Shown piece after piece: positions 41,627-51,157 of a stretch of DNA of 64,000 nt. The position numbers and the translations under genes are program-made. The notes under the pieces are model-generated. The model ran no database searches, had not been told where the DNA came from, and saw nothing but the letters and a program-made list of their open reading frames with translations. This stretch comes from a bacterium (GTDB lineage: Bacteria; UBA10199; JAIBAG01), in assembly GCA_019695305.1 (NCBI GenBank), contig JAIBAG010000011.1:1-64000 (forward strand). The letters run 5' to 3'. Numbering within the stretch: the stretch's first letter is position 1; every line of letters begins with the position of its first letter.

Positions 41627-42430
41627 TTACATGTCTAAATCGCCTATGGGGTTGGCCTGAGCTTTAGTGTAACCAGCGGGGATTTCAAACTGAGTAGATG
41701 GAATGCTTTGCTTTTGAATAGAAGTAATTTGTGTTTCTGCTGTAGTTTTGCCGTTTTCAAAAGCAAGCGTTTTAACCGGAAAACCTTGGTACGATTCGTT
41801 TGAAACAAGACCTGGGCCAACAAAATCGGTAAAGCCTCCCAAATTCATGTCTTTTAAAAAGTCTTTCATGAACTTTACATAATCAGCAATTACAGCCGTT
41901 TCACTAACACCCACACCACTTGTACCCACATCAATAGTCCAAATTTCATTTACTTTAATCCCGTTTCTAGAGCCTTCATAAACATCGGCTGTCCAGTTAC
42001 CTAAAACTTCCTTACGGCCGGCCTTGGTATAGGTCATTTTGGGTGGCGCCTGGTTGGGAAGTGGAATATTATTTTCGGCCATGGCTTTTTCCATTTGAGC
42101 CCGCTCTGCTACAGACATTTTGGCCATTTTATCCTGCATCATCTTCATGGCCTCGTTCATTTTGGCAGTCATAGCCGTCATGGTATTTTTATCAAGCTCC
42201 ACATAGGTTTTATCGGCATTGTTTAAAATCCATAACACGCCCTTATCTTTTCTAAAAATAACAACGGTATCCCCGTTTGTTTCGGCACGCATTCCCACAT
42301 TATCTAAATAAATACGCGACTCGATACCTTTGGAGCCCACTGTACTTTCGGTACTGGCCAGCATCACTCCGGCCAAGGCATTGGTACAAAATAAAAAAGT
42401 AAGAAAAAAATAAAAAAGGCGCATGGCCAT
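41627..42430 (-). CDS. Secreted DUF4412-like protein
   Basis: The 267-residue product has a signal peptide (MRLFYFFLTFLFCTNALAG from Met3) and a DUF4412-like pattern: SRIYLDNVGMRAETNG, KDKGVLWILNNADKTYVELD, a Met/Lys-rich helix (TAKMNEAMKMMQDKMAKMS), and GNWTADVYEGSRNG. DUF4412 proteins are exported with an unknown role. It lies convergent to the glutamate-synthase-like gene, with 15 bases between. Confidence 0.65.
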   Translation of the reverse strand: MAMRLFYFFLTFLFCTNALAGVMLASTESTVGSKGIESRIYLDNVGMRAETNGDTVVIFRKDKGVLWILNNADKTYVELDKNTMTAMTAKMNEAMKMMQDKMAKMSVAERAQMEKAMAENNIPLPNQAPPKMTYTKAGRKEVLGNWTADVYEGSRNGIKVNEIWTIDVGTSGVGVSETAVIADYVKFMKDFLKDMNLGGFTDFVGPGLVSNESYQGFPVKTLAFENGKTTAETQITSIQKQSIPSTQFEIPAGYTKAQANPIGDLDM

Positions 42431-42471
42431 GTTGATATTCCAAAATACGCGAAAGTCAAGAGGGAGATAAG

Positions 42472-45400
42472 CTACTGAGGCCTGCTTTCGAGACTTAAAT
42501 TTGAAACAGAAGCTTGGTTTTGTTCGTCGTAAGCCCTACCGCTAATGGCTATACGGCTAAAACGTAAGCCATCGGCATTAACAACTACTGCACCGCTTAA
42601 ATTCAGTTTATTACGATGTGGACCGTGGTCGTTTACCTGAAGCGATAAACCATTTACCACAAGCGTATTGCTACGCTCAAGCACTCCATCCTCAAACTGC
42701 AGGTTACCGGTAGCATTGGTAAAACGAACTTCCGAGTAGCCGGCACCCGTGGGTGTAGTCACATAAAAAACACCATGGCCATCTTGTAAATTAATAGCAG
42801 TTTGGTCGAGAACTAACTTTTCAATAAAAAGAGGAAGGCTTCCATGATTAGCTCCTATAGCCAAATCGCCCGAAGTAATTTGTTGAGTATTATCAAAATG
42901 CGACGTGAATTCCGATTCGCCATGGTTGCTTGAAATATGCATTCCCACTTCGCCTGCCACATGAAGCAACAAAGGCGCTTGCCCCATAGGCTCAAAATGA
43001 AAGTGATTGCCGGTAAATACCAAATGTCCGGCACCCGAAAAATCAACCCGGTTTAATACAAGTTTAGGATTTAATTTTTGCATCACGGGCGTTGCCGCCA
43101 GGCGCAGGGTGATGGGTTTTTGCATGTGCCAATCAAACTCACCTTCAATATCCATACTGGGCACCATCTCGGCCGACTCCTCCAGCCGTACAAAGGCATG
43201 ATTAAGGCTTGAATTTTCAAACTCCATATCGGGCGTAAAAGTGGCGCGCGGAAAATATAAACTGGGAGAACTTACTTCCCAGGTTCCTTTCTTAAAAATT
43301 GTAAATACCATGGGGGATTTACGGTGTTCAGCAAAACCATCCCCAAATTCATCGTTTGCATCTCCATACACATTCTCTAGAGAAATTTCGGCTTTTAAAT
43401 GAACAGGTGAATTTTCCATTTCTAGATGAGCTTCTTTGTTTCCTTTGGAAAAATCTAATGATCCACGTGCTAAATTAAAATCGAAATCGGTTACAAGCGT
43501 AGTATTTTCACCTGTGTCACACTCGGATTTTATAATTTGAAGCGTATTAATTTTTATATCACGCGCCTCGCTAATATTAACATGCCCGCCTTTGGCGCTG
43601 CCCATAATACTGGCTCTTCTAAAGGTAAAACCATCAATGCTGATAGTAGATTCATTATCGGTTCCGGTGAGAGTTAACGTTCCATGATCACCATCCTCCA
43701 GAATGATGTCAAAAGCGGGTGTATTATCGTTACCTAAGGGGGCACTCATATGCAGCTTACCTATAGTTGCCATTTTTAGCTCAATACTGCCATCGGCTAA
43801 AGAAATTTTACCGGTAATAGAATTATTGGCATCCATCGCATCGTGTGGACTGTTGCCATGAGCACATCCAAATTCAAAAAAGGCACCACCGTACTTAAAA
43901 CGCGCACCTTCATCTAATTGTAACGAATTAATATTGATAACCGCATGCCCCCAATTAAGAGGCGATTCTTTTTTATCTTCCTCACTATTACGATTTGTTA
44001 GAGGGTTTCCCATGGCTACTAAGGCCATAAAGAAAAATTGCAGCCAGCCCTTAGTACTGTCGTTTAAAAAATCGGGGTCTAGTTTAGATTCTTCCAACAA
44101 ATGTGCCACCACGCTATCGGGAAGAGGCAGCATTTTAAACAGTAACCGGGTAATTTTTAAATCGCTCTCTTTGGTTTGATACATATTAATTGGCCGTCTT
44201 CCATCCGATGGATCTACCAAATCGAGTCTAAAGCTTCCGGTATCGTGATCAAAATAAATACCACGCACGGCTTTAACAGCTCCAAATAAAAGAGGGCGGG
44301 TAAAATAAAAATGAAATTGCATCAATTTACCGTTATGAACTCTAATATCTAAAACTGGTTCGCAACCGGCAGGTACTGTAAGAGCGCCAAGTCTTTTGCG
44401 CGTAAACGAAAAACCAGTCAGTGTAAATGAGCCATCACGAATATGTTGCGATACATCAAGCATCATACGGGCTTTTTCTTCATCTAAACCGTAGTCCGAT
44501 AAAAACACATCCCAATCGTTTAAACTTTGCTCAGCTTCACGAACAATATAAGGAGACGCAGGCTGAACTTCTAATGGGTCTGTATTATCTTCGGGCTCCA
44601 AAATGTCTTCTTGTTCTTCGGGTGTTTCTGTATAACCCGCAGGACTTGCCTTTACATCCATTTCAATTTTTATTTTACCCTCCTCCTGCCATAAACGGTT
44701 AAGCGACAAACTCATGTTGTTGATAGACGTATAGCCGGCATGTGAACTACCTTCCAAAATGTCACCATGCATGGGTGGTTCAAGCACGCCTTCAAAGCGG
44801 GCTTTCAGTGTAAAATCATCTTGCATGGCCACCCAAGCTGGGAAAAATGGCAAATTGCTATTGGGCGATAACAAATTCCCCTTTAAAACAAGAGGTCCAC
44901 GGAGTTCTTTTTTTGTTAAATCAAAAATGGGAGAACCCACTACTCGTCCGTTAAACACAAAACTTTTTGTATTTCCATTTGACTGCAAAGAAAAATTAAT
45001 ATTGCGGAGAGGTAAATTAAGATTTTTAAATTGTAGAGTTTGATGCTTGATATCGTAGACCACGGTTCCTTGATAACGAATGGTTTCGTCAAACAGGAGA
45101 GAATTTTTGGATTCAATTTTAAAAACACCATGAATAGTGGTGGTTACATCATCTTTTTCTTTTTTGGAATGCCCCGTCACTTCTTCCAAAGTTACCCAAA
45201 CATCTTTTAAAATTTCAAGCCGCATCCCTTTTAGCGTAAAATCAATATCTTGTTCGGATAAATTTACAGAAGCGCTAGCCAAGCGTGGTATAGTTTCATC
45301 ACGCCCTTGGCTTAAGGCCTGAACCGTTAAACGAGATTCATCACCGTTTACGGCAAAAACTCCACCCCCGGTAATAAAATGAGGACTTTTCCCATACAAA

Positions 45401-46719
45401 CTAAGACTACCCTCAAAGGTAAAAAGAATTTTTGAAAAAATACTACCGGCATCCCAAGCATTATTTTCTAAGACAATATTTTTCCAGTATAGCTGTCCAT
45501 AAGTATCAAACGGAAAATCGAGCGGAACTTCATCAAAATAGAATTCACACCACCCGCCAAAATTTATTTGATCGTCACTCATCAGGCGTGTATCGATATG
45601 ACCATTAATGATTTTGCCATTCCAGTTTATAGCAATAGGGACCGATGCCTCAATTTCAACACTCCCACACGATGAGGTTAAAAGCTTAAATCGCCCGTCT
45701 TCGGTTGCTAGCCGTGAAATAAGACTAGAAGAGTCTACGTTAACATCAGCCTTCACATGACGACTCCACAAGCCTATGCGGTAACAAGAAGGAAGAAGTT
45801 GGTTAATTAAGCCTTGTCCACCACCTAGACTCCCTTCGCGGTAAGCATCTTCCCAAAAATCTACATCTGTAGTGGTATCGGATAATCCTGCTTTAGCAAT
45901 TTGACCCAAAACTCCATGGCCCTTTAAAAACATGGAAAGATCTAGAGAAAGAGTTTGAGGAAAATAAGACCCAAAAAGGGGATTAATATTGGGTTTAATG
46001 ATAAGTTTTATGCGTCCATCCACCACCACAAGCGATTCAAGCTGTAATAGACGTGTGAATCGTTTAGTTAAATCTTGAAAAAGTAATAACGAATCATGTG
46101 GAATAAAATTATTACCAAAAATAGCTTCCAATACGTCGGCGCTATCAACTGACACGTATGTATTTTCAAAAGTAACCAATGTAGTTTTTGTAGCCGATTG
46201 TAAATGCCCGCCTGTAATTTGGGCATGTAAACACACCCGTGACTTTTGATCGTACTCCACCGATACCAAACCGCCCGCATATGGAATATCGGCTCGTTCG
46301 GGACCATCGGGCACCATTTCGGCATACACTTCGGCCTCATCTACCCCCAAACGCACGGGGTAATCGTTAGGGTTGTAGGGCTGGGTAGAAGGCAATATTT
46401 GATAGGAAGGGGTTAATGAACTTAATTGCCAGCTCCCCTCCCATTGTGAAAAATTGATACCGTCATCAAGAGTTGGATAGTGAGCTTTAATCTCATCTTC
46501 ATTTTGAACAAGCCACCAACCTAAAAATTGTTCTACACGCGGGGGAGTAACGTACATGTCGTGAAAAGTGGAAAGCCAAGAACTAGAAAAGTCTTCGTAG
46601 GTAACACCCGCCACTCTAAAAGGCGAATTCTGATTAAGCGGATGTTCGTAATCGGCTAGCTGTAACGGTGTGTTGGGCGTTGGATCGGTTAAAACCCAGT
46701 CCCCTGTTCGTTCTACCAT
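42472..46719 (-). CDS. Giant beta-rich protein (1,415 residues), function unknown
   Basis: One continuous frame with a strong ribosome site (GGGAGGA, five bases from ATG). There is no signal peptide: it starts MVERTGDWVLTDPTPN. Most of it is alternating short strands rich in Gly, Asp and aromatic residues (GHLVFTGNHFHFEPMGQA, FSLQSNGNTKSFVFNG), like AsmA/TamB-type or intermembrane transport repeats, but no such family was firmly recognised. One acidic, proline-containing linker (ETPEEQEDILEPEDNTDP) sits near its centre. A partial protein at the right edge (63217-64000) has similar composition. How it would reach the envelope without a signal is unclear. Confidence 0.6.
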   Translation of the reverse strand: MVERTGDWVLTDPTPNTPLQLADYEHPLNQNSPFRVAGVTYEDFSSSWLSTFHDMYVTPPRVEQFLGWWLVQNEDEIKAHYPTLDDGINFSQWEGSWQLSSLTPSYQILPSTQPYNPNDYPVRLGVDEAEVYAEMVPDGPERADIPYAGGLVSVEYDQKSRVCLHAQITGGHLQSATKTTLVTFENTYVSVDSADVLEAIFGNNFIPHDSLLLFQDLTKRFTRLLQLESLVVVDGRIKLIIKPNINPLFGSYFPQTLSLDLSMFLKGHGVLGQIAKAGLSDTTTDVDFWEDAYREGSLGGGQGLINQLLPSCYRIGLWSRHVKADVNVDSSSLISRLATEDGRFKLLTSSCGSVEIEASVPIAINWNGKIINGHIDTRLMSDDQINFGGWCEFYFDEVPLDFPFDTYGQLYWKNIVLENNAWDAGSIFSKILFTFEGSLSLYGKSPHFITGGGVFAVNGDESRLTVQALSQGRDETIPRLASASVNLSEQDIDFTLKGMRLEILKDVWVTLEEVTGHSKKEKDDVTTTIHGVFKIESKNSLLFDETIRYQGTVVYDIKHQTLQFKNLNLPLRNINFSLQSNGNTKSFVFNGRVVGSPIFDLTKKELRGPLVLKGNLLSPNSNLPFFPAWVAMQDDFTLKARFEGVLEPPMHGDILEGSSHAGYTSINNMSLSLNRLWQEEGKIKIEMDVKASPAGYTETPEEQEDILEPEDNTDPLEVQPASPYIVREAEQSLNDWDVFLSDYGLDEEKARMMLDVSQHIRDGSFTLTGFSFTRKRLGALTVPAGCEPVLDIRVHNGKLMQFHFYFTRPLLFGAVKAVRGIYFDHDTGSFRLDLVDPSDGRRPINMYQTKESDLKITRLLFKMLPLPDSVVAHLLEESKLDPDFLNDSTKGWLQFFFMALVAMGNPLTNRNSEEDKKESPLNWGHAVININSLQLDEGARFKYGGAFFEFGCAHGNSPHDAMDANNSITGKISLADGSIELKMATIGKLHMSAPLGNDNTPAFDIILEDGDHGTLTLTGTDNESTISIDGFTFRRASIMGSAKGGHVNISEARDIKINTLQIIKSECDTGENTTLVTDFDFNLARGSLDFSKGNKEAHLEMENSPVHLKAEISLENVYGDANDEFGDGFAEHRKSPMVFTIFKKGTWEVSSPSLYFPRATFTPDMEFENSSLNHAFVRLEESAEMVPSMDIEGEFDWHMQKPITLRLAATPVMQKLNPKLVLNRVDFSGAGHLVFTGNHFHFEPMGQAPLLLHVAGEVGMHISSNHGESEFTSHFDNTQQITSGDLAIGANHGSLPLFIEKLVLDQTAINLQDGHGVFYVTTPTGAGYSEVRFTNATGNLQFEDGVLERSNTLVVNGLSLQVNDHGPHRNKLNLSGAVVVNADGLRFSRIAISGRAYDEQNQASVSNLSLESRPQ

Positions 46720-47043
46720 TGGATCCTCCCTCCATGGTTAAAAGCGCACATTGGTTCACAGTCTGAAACAGTTTCTATTTTCTTGGATAGGAATTGACGT
46801 AGTGGATTGTCTGATGAGATTTGTGGATAAGTCAATATCTAGTTGATTTTTATAAGTTTTTTATACGGTGCGTCATGCGTCAAGACGCGGAAATCATAGG
46901 ATTTTACCTCATTCAAAAAAAATTAAACTTTTTAAAAAGAAAAAAACACCGTTTTTGGTTTCGTGCTTTCTGTCTAGTAAACCTTATGATATGAATCATG
47001 AAATTGTATTTTTCACTATTTTAAAAACTAAAGGGAGGCTTTT
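46720..47043. other. Intergenic region, promoter side of the giant gene and DoxX gene
   Basis: 324 bases between divergent genes. A small hairpin GCGTCAAGACGC (46873-46884) is present. A strong GGGAGG precedes doxX. No gene, operator or terminator was identified. Confidence 0.4.
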
Positions 47044-47472
47044 ATGAAAGGAATTCGCGAACAATTAGCGCCGCTGGCTTTAACCATTTTACGTGCTTAT
47101 ACCGGCATTGTAATGGCCGTTCATGGTTATCAAAAATTTCAAAATTTGGACGCTACCATTGGCGTGTTTACACAGTTAGGAATGCCCATGCCCGATAAAT
47201 TAGTATGGCTTGCCATAGCCGGCGAATTTTTGGGTGGCCTTGGTTTAATTGTTGGTCTTCTTACTCCGCTGGCAGCCTTTGGTGTTTTTGCCACCATGTT
47301 TGTGGCGGTATCGCAGGTACACTTTAAAAACGGCTTACTCTCTTCGAACAACGGTTACGAATACCCTATGACACTCATGTGGATTGCCTTCTTTTTTATC
47401 ATGAACGGTGCGGGGAAATACAGCTTAGACGCCTTGTTCTGTAAAAAGAAACAAAGCGGAATTGAAATATAA
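47044..47472 (+). CDS. DoxX family membrane protein
   Basis: The 142-residue protein has four hydrophobic helices and the DoxX pattern: RAYTGIVMAVHGYQKF, then WLAIAGEFLGGLGLIVGLLT and MFVAVSQVHFKNG. DoxX-like proteins sit in the inner membrane and are linked to redox or sulfur stress. A strong Shine-Dalgarno (AGGGAGG) precedes the ATG. It is convergent to a TetR gene with a long inverted repeat between. Confidence 0.85.
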   Translation: MKGIREQLAPLALTILRAYTGIVMAVHGYQKFQNLDATIGVFTQLGMPMPDKLVWLAIAGEFLGGLGLIVGLLTPLAAFGVFATMFVAVSQVHFKNGLLSSNNGYEYPMTLMWIAFFFIMNGAGKYSLDALFCKKKQSGIEI

Positions 47473-47526
47473 AACAAAAAAGTTTTAGTACTGCGTTATT
47501 TAACTTGTTATTTTTGATGCTGTACA

Positions 47527-47588
47527 AGTGTTTGTAATCAAATTAATTTTATTAGATTTACTTTAATGAATTAATTTGAACAAACACT
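47527..47588. terminator. Inverted repeat between convergent doxX and tetR genes
   Basis: AGTGTTTGT and CAAATTAATT (47527-47548) pair with AATTAATTTG and ACAAACACT (47569-47588), with small bulges. The right arm overlaps the TetR stop codon. It may end both transcripts. Confidence 0.5.
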
Positions 47589-48204
47589 AGTGAAAGTTTT
47601 CGGGTAAGCTCAGAGTTTTTTCGGCGAGCGCTTCCAACAACACTTCGGGTTGGTGGATAGAATAGCTAAATTGATCGATTAAAGCTTCAATGACAGGTTC
47701 CATTTCGGGCGTTTCGCCGCGCACCCACGAAACCAGAGTTTCCTTTACCGATCCCAAAAAGCAACGGGCCGTTACAAGAGGCTTTAAGGGACGATAAATC
47801 CCATTTTGAACACCCGCTTCAAGCCAACTTGCTATCCGCTTTACTACTTCATCTTCAAATTGTTTAATTTGTGCCTGAAACTCTTCATCTATTGTGTGTG
47901 AAGCAAATAAAAGCAGTTGAATCAACAAGGCATCGCGGGTTAAAGCGGCCACCACAGGGCTTGCTTTTTCACGTTTTGTACCTTCTCCTTCAAACGCTTT
48001 TAATCCCGTTATAACATCCGTAAAAAGTCGGTTTAACAGTAAGGCCAAAACATCTTTTTTACTCTTAAAATACAAATAAAACGTGCCACGAGCTACACCA
48101 GCTTCGTCTATAATTTGCGATACCGATGTTTTATCGTAACCTTCGCGATGAAACACTTGGATGGCGGCGTTTAAAATAAGTTGTTCGCGTTTTTTGCGGT
48201 TCAT
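47587..48204 (-). CDS. TetR family transcriptional regulator
   Basis: The 205-residue protein has the TetR N-terminal helix-turn-helix: NAAIQVFHREGYDKTSVSQ then EAGVARGTFYLYFKSKKDV (about 13-50). The C-terminal ligand domain is helical, ending LEALAEKTLSLPENFH. Its target could be itself or nearby genes; no clear operator was found in 48205-48467. It is likely a repressor released by a small molecule. Confidence 0.92.
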   Translation of the reverse strand: MNRKKREQLILNAAIQVFHREGYDKTSVSQIIDEAGVARGTFYLYFKSKKDVLALLLNRLFTDVITGLKAFEGEGTKREKASPVVAALTRDALLIQLLLFASHTIDEEFQAQIKQFEDEVVKRIASWLEAGVQNGIYRPLKPLVTARCFLGSVKETLVSWVRGETPEMEPVIEALIDQFSYSIHQPEVLLEALAEKTLSLPENFH

Positions 48205-48467
48205 GTTTAAAACTTAACAAGGGCTTGCTTAAATAAATTCACTCCACCTGCAAATGCCTTTATTTAACCCAATCCCTTGCCAGTGAGCTGACATGGGTAC
48301 TAGGGAGGATGACCAAAAATGTCAACACTTTCGTAATAAAAAAATGAGGGTAAAAAAAATATTTTTTACCCTTGCCTCTAGCCCCTATCCTCGCTAAGCG
48401 AGAGAAGCCTCTTATGGGAAAATTAATTTCCATAAAAGGCTAAAAAATTACATCATTTTAAGGTTTT
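48205..48467. other. Divergent intergenic region with a hairpin
   Basis: Between tetR and the metallopeptidase gene. AGGGTAAAAAA/TTTTTTACCCT (48347-48357/48362-48372) is a perfect 11-bp stem with a 4-base loop. No operator or gene seen. Confidence 0.45.
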
Positions 48468-49478
48468 ATGGCCACAGTAACCAAATTAAGCCCCTTAACT
48501 AACGACGAGTTATTAAATCTCCGTTTTTGTGAGCTCGATTTAAGCCTAGAACCCTTAGCCCCGGCTATTAACCAATTAGGAGAAGAGCTTAGCCTTAAGC
48601 AAATTAACTTTATCCCCTCCTGCTTTTTGGCAGACGAATGGTTTGTGCCCACCGATGCCACTAATATTGGAATTCCTTTTTATTTGGTGCATCCGCGTCT
48701 TATCAAACTCGAAGAAGACATGATGGCTGATGTAGAAGGCGGCACTTTGGATGAATGTATGCGTATTTTACGACACGAGGCAGGCCACGCCATAGCCCAT
48801 GCCTATGGGCTTACCAAAACAAAGGCTTATCAAAAAGTTTTTGGCAAACCGTCTGAAGAAACTCCCGATTCATACCGTCCCCGCTTTTACAGCAAAAATT
48901 ATGTGCGTAATTTGGATAATTTTTATGCCCAATGCGACCCCGACGAAGACTTTGCCGAAACCTTTGCTGTATGGCTTAATCCCTCTTCAAACTACAAAAA
49001 ACATTATTCGCGCTGGGGCGCCTTAAAAAAACTGGAATGTGTTGAAAGTTTAATGGCAGGCATTACCGGTACACCACCGCTAACCACGCGCACCGAGTAT
49101 AATTACTCGATTCAAAAACTAAAAACGCGTCTTAAAAATCATTACATTAAAAAGAGACGCGACTATGCCGAAGATTATCCCGATTTTTTTGATCAAGATT
49201 TAAAAAAGATTTTTACAGCCGACAAAAAAGAAGGAAGCAAAAAGGCCTCTGTATTCATTAGCCGCCACAAAAAAGAAATGATGACCAAAGTATCACTTTG
49301 GTCGGGTGAAAAAAAATATAGTCTCGATCAACTCATTCACAATCTGCAGGCTCGTGCTAATACTTTGGGGTTACTCGTTTACAAAACGGAAACCGAAACA
49401 CTTATTGATCTTGTTTCTCTCTTAACATCCATGGCAGTTAGCCGAAGACTAACCGGTAAATTAAAGCAAAGAGTGTAA
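48468..49478 (+). CDS. Putative zinc metallopeptidase
   Basis: The 336-residue protein has no signal peptide. LRHEAGHAIAHAYGL (101-115) is the HExxH site (His103, Glu104, His107), and DFAETFAVWL (161-170) supplies Glu164 as a plausible third ligand, as in gluzincins. The N-terminal region is acidic and helical, the C-terminal part is basic (HYIKKRRDYAEDYPDFFDQ). The family of 'putative zinc-binding metallopeptidases' fits. The substrate is unknown. The next gene starts six bases after its stop and is probably co-transcribed. Confidence 0.75.
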   Translation: MATVTKLSPLTNDELLNLRFCELDLSLEPLAPAINQLGEELSLKQINFIPSCFLADEWFVPTDATNIGIPFYLVHPRLIKLEEDMMADVEGGTLDECMRILRHEAGHAIAHAYGLTKTKAYQKVFGKPSEETPDSYRPRFYSKNYVRNLDNFYAQCDPDEDFAETFAVWLNPSSNYKKHYSRWGALKKLECVESLMAGITGTPPLTTRTEYNYSIQKLKTRLKNHYIKKRRDYAEDYPDFFDQDLKKIFTADKKEGSKKASVFISRHKKEMMTKVSLWSGEKKYSLDQLIHNLQARANTLGLLVYKTETETLIDLVSLLTSMAVSRRLTGKLKQRV

Positions 49479-49484
49479 TTTTTT

Positions 49485-49862
49485 ATGAAAAAAATAATGA
49501 TCGCCCTATTTTTATTAATTCCCTTTTATGCTCATTCGGCTTTACCGCCGCTTACTGATAAGCAATTAGACTCACTCTCTAACACAGTGGTAAAAGCCAC
49601 GGTCACAAGCAATAAAGTAGCCGGTCCAACCCAAGAAATAGGCTGCACAAAAAGAACATTATACACACTCACATTAAAAGTGAGTGACACCATAAAAGGA
49701 AAAGCACCAACCACCCAAACCATTACCTACACCGGTATAGAGCTAAAGGAAATGTGTACAGGCCCTTCTGTTGGCCTTCATTTACAGGGCGAAACGGGGA
49801 TTTTTTATTTAAAATGTGATGAAAAAGAATGTGGAATTATTGATGTTAGGGATAATCCATAA
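49485..49862 (+). CDS. Small secreted protein, function unknown
   Basis: The 125-residue product has a signal peptide (MKKIMIALFLLIPFYAHSA) and a beta-rich mature part (TLYTLTLKVSDTIKGKAPTT) with four cysteines (IGCTK, EMCTG, LKCDEKECG), likely disulfide-bonded. Nothing in it identifies a family. It follows the metallopeptidase gene by six bases. Confidence 0.6.
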   Translation: MKKIMIALFLLIPFYAHSALPPLTDKQLDSLSNTVVKATVTSNKVAGPTQEIGCTKRTLYTLTLKVSDTIKGKAPTTQTITYTGIELKEMCTGPSVGLHLQGETGIFYLKCDEKECGIIDVRDNP

Positions 49863-49938
49863 AAAAATATTTATTCTGACAGAGACATAACACGTAAAGG
49901 AAATAATCATCTGCCTCACTTTGATAAGCCTTTTTATT

Positions 49939-50274
49939 TTACTGGCAATCCCCCGATCCTTTTAAATACTTACAATTCACCCAACCCGTTATTTTGTTAT
50001 AGGTCACCCTACACCATCCGCTGCCGCACTCTTTGGGTTTGGGACTAGCTGGGTCGTCTGGACATTCTAAATTGTTACTATTGGCTACTCCCTTGGCATG
50101 CGGCGGAATAGTTCCTACAATTTTATAACTTATTCCTGCTCCCTCGCGGATATTAAGAACATCGTTATCCGCCACACCTTTTACCTCCCAGCAATCCGGC
50201 CCGTCGGCCGTGGCATGGGCATAAACCGGGACAAACAATATACTCACCACCATTCCCAAAATATTTTTTCTCAT
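49939..50274 (-). CDS. Secreted SH3b-domain protein
   Basis: The ATG at 50274 gives a signal peptide (MRKNILGMVVSILFVPVYAHA); the frame is open upstream. The mature part is one bacterial SH3 domain: VLNIREGAGISYKIVGTIP, then WCRVTYNKITGWVNCKYL, with extra cysteines (CGSGWC). Bacterial SH3 domains bind peptidoglycan or proteins in the envelope. It follows an amidase gene on the same strand by 24 bases, suggesting cell-wall work. Confidence 0.75.
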   Translation of the reverse strand: MRKNILGMVVSILFVPVYAHATADGPDCWEVKGVADNDVLNIREGAGISYKIVGTIPPHAKGVANSNNLECPDDPASPKPKECGSGWCRVTYNKITGWVNCKYLKGSGDCQ

Positions 50275-50297
50275 AATAGCAGTGTTTCCTGTTTTTT

Positions 50298-51137
50298 TTA
50301 AAATTGCAACCCCTTCACCACGTCCATCCCATACTTTCCGGGACATAAGGTTTTATCGTTTTTTGCATCAATCTGCTGATGGCCTTTAATAGCCGTCACA
50401 TGTAAATTTTCCCTTAATACCTTTACCACCAAACCCAGGCTCCTTTTTTGTTCCAATGTTAAATCTTTAATGTCATGATTTCCCAATAGCGCAATACCAA
50501 TAGAACTTTGATTGGCACTTTTAGCCTGCCATACACGCTCGCTTAAATAGTTAAGCTTAATTACCGTTCCGTTTTGTAAAATAAGATAATGATACGAAAT
50601 ATACGGAGCCCCTTTATTATCTAAATACCCCGAATGAACATGCAGCTTGTAAATTTGGGGCACACTATCACTCACTGTGTGGTGAATAACAAGATGATGA
50701 ATACCGGCCATAGGCCTAAAACCCCAATAACGTCCGGCAACAGGTGTTAATTGATGCAAAACTAAATCGTGACGACCCAAAAATGAAATGTGATTAATAA
50801 CAAGAAGCTTATTCATTTTATCGTCTATGGTTTGGTCCATACTCTTCATTCGCTTTTCTAAAATAGGATAAATACGAGAATAAAGACGGTTTAAACGTTC
50901 TTCAATTTCTGGTGGAGTATGATTAAAATTTCCTTTCAGGTTTATTAATTCTGTTTTAATCTCCAACCACTCGGGCATGAAGGGTTTTAATTTTTCCTCC
51001 ACTCCCGAAAATTGAATAAGGTCTTCTACCTCCTCAATGCGGGCGCTAATAATGGGGGCAGAACCCGGTATTTCCTGCGCCCACACAGAAAAAGCCGGTA
51101 TTATAAAAAGTAAAAATATATATTGCTTGAATTTCAT
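50298..51137 (-). CDS. N-acetylmuramoyl-L-alanine amidase, amidase_2/PGRP type
   Basis: The 279-residue protein has a signal peptide (MKFKQYIFLLFIIPAFSVWA), a helical N-terminal region and a C-terminal amidase_2 domain with IHHTVSDS (zinc His), YISYHYLILQNGT, SIGIALLGNHD, KGHQQIDAKN (His) and TLCPGKYG (Cys). This is the zinc triad His-His-Cys of peptidoglycan amidases, which cut the bond between MurNAc and L-Ala. It is probably periplasmic. An operon with the SH3b gene behind it is likely. Confidence 0.85.
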   Translation of the reverse strand: MKFKQYIFLLFIIPAFSVWAQEIPGSAPIISARIEEVEDLIQFSGVEEKLKPFMPEWLEIKTELINLKGNFNHTPPEIEERLNRLYSRIYPILEKRMKSMDQTIDDKMNKLLVINHISFLGRHDLVLHQLTPVAGRYWGFRPMAGIHHLVIHHTVSDSVPQIYKLHVHSGYLDNKGAPYISYHYLILQNGTVIKLNYLSERVWQAKSANQSSIGIALLGNHDIKDLTLEQKRSLGLVVKVLRENLHVTAIKGHQQIDAKNDKTLCPGKYGMDVVKGLQF

Positions 51138-51157
51138 TTTACACCCACAATAACCCG

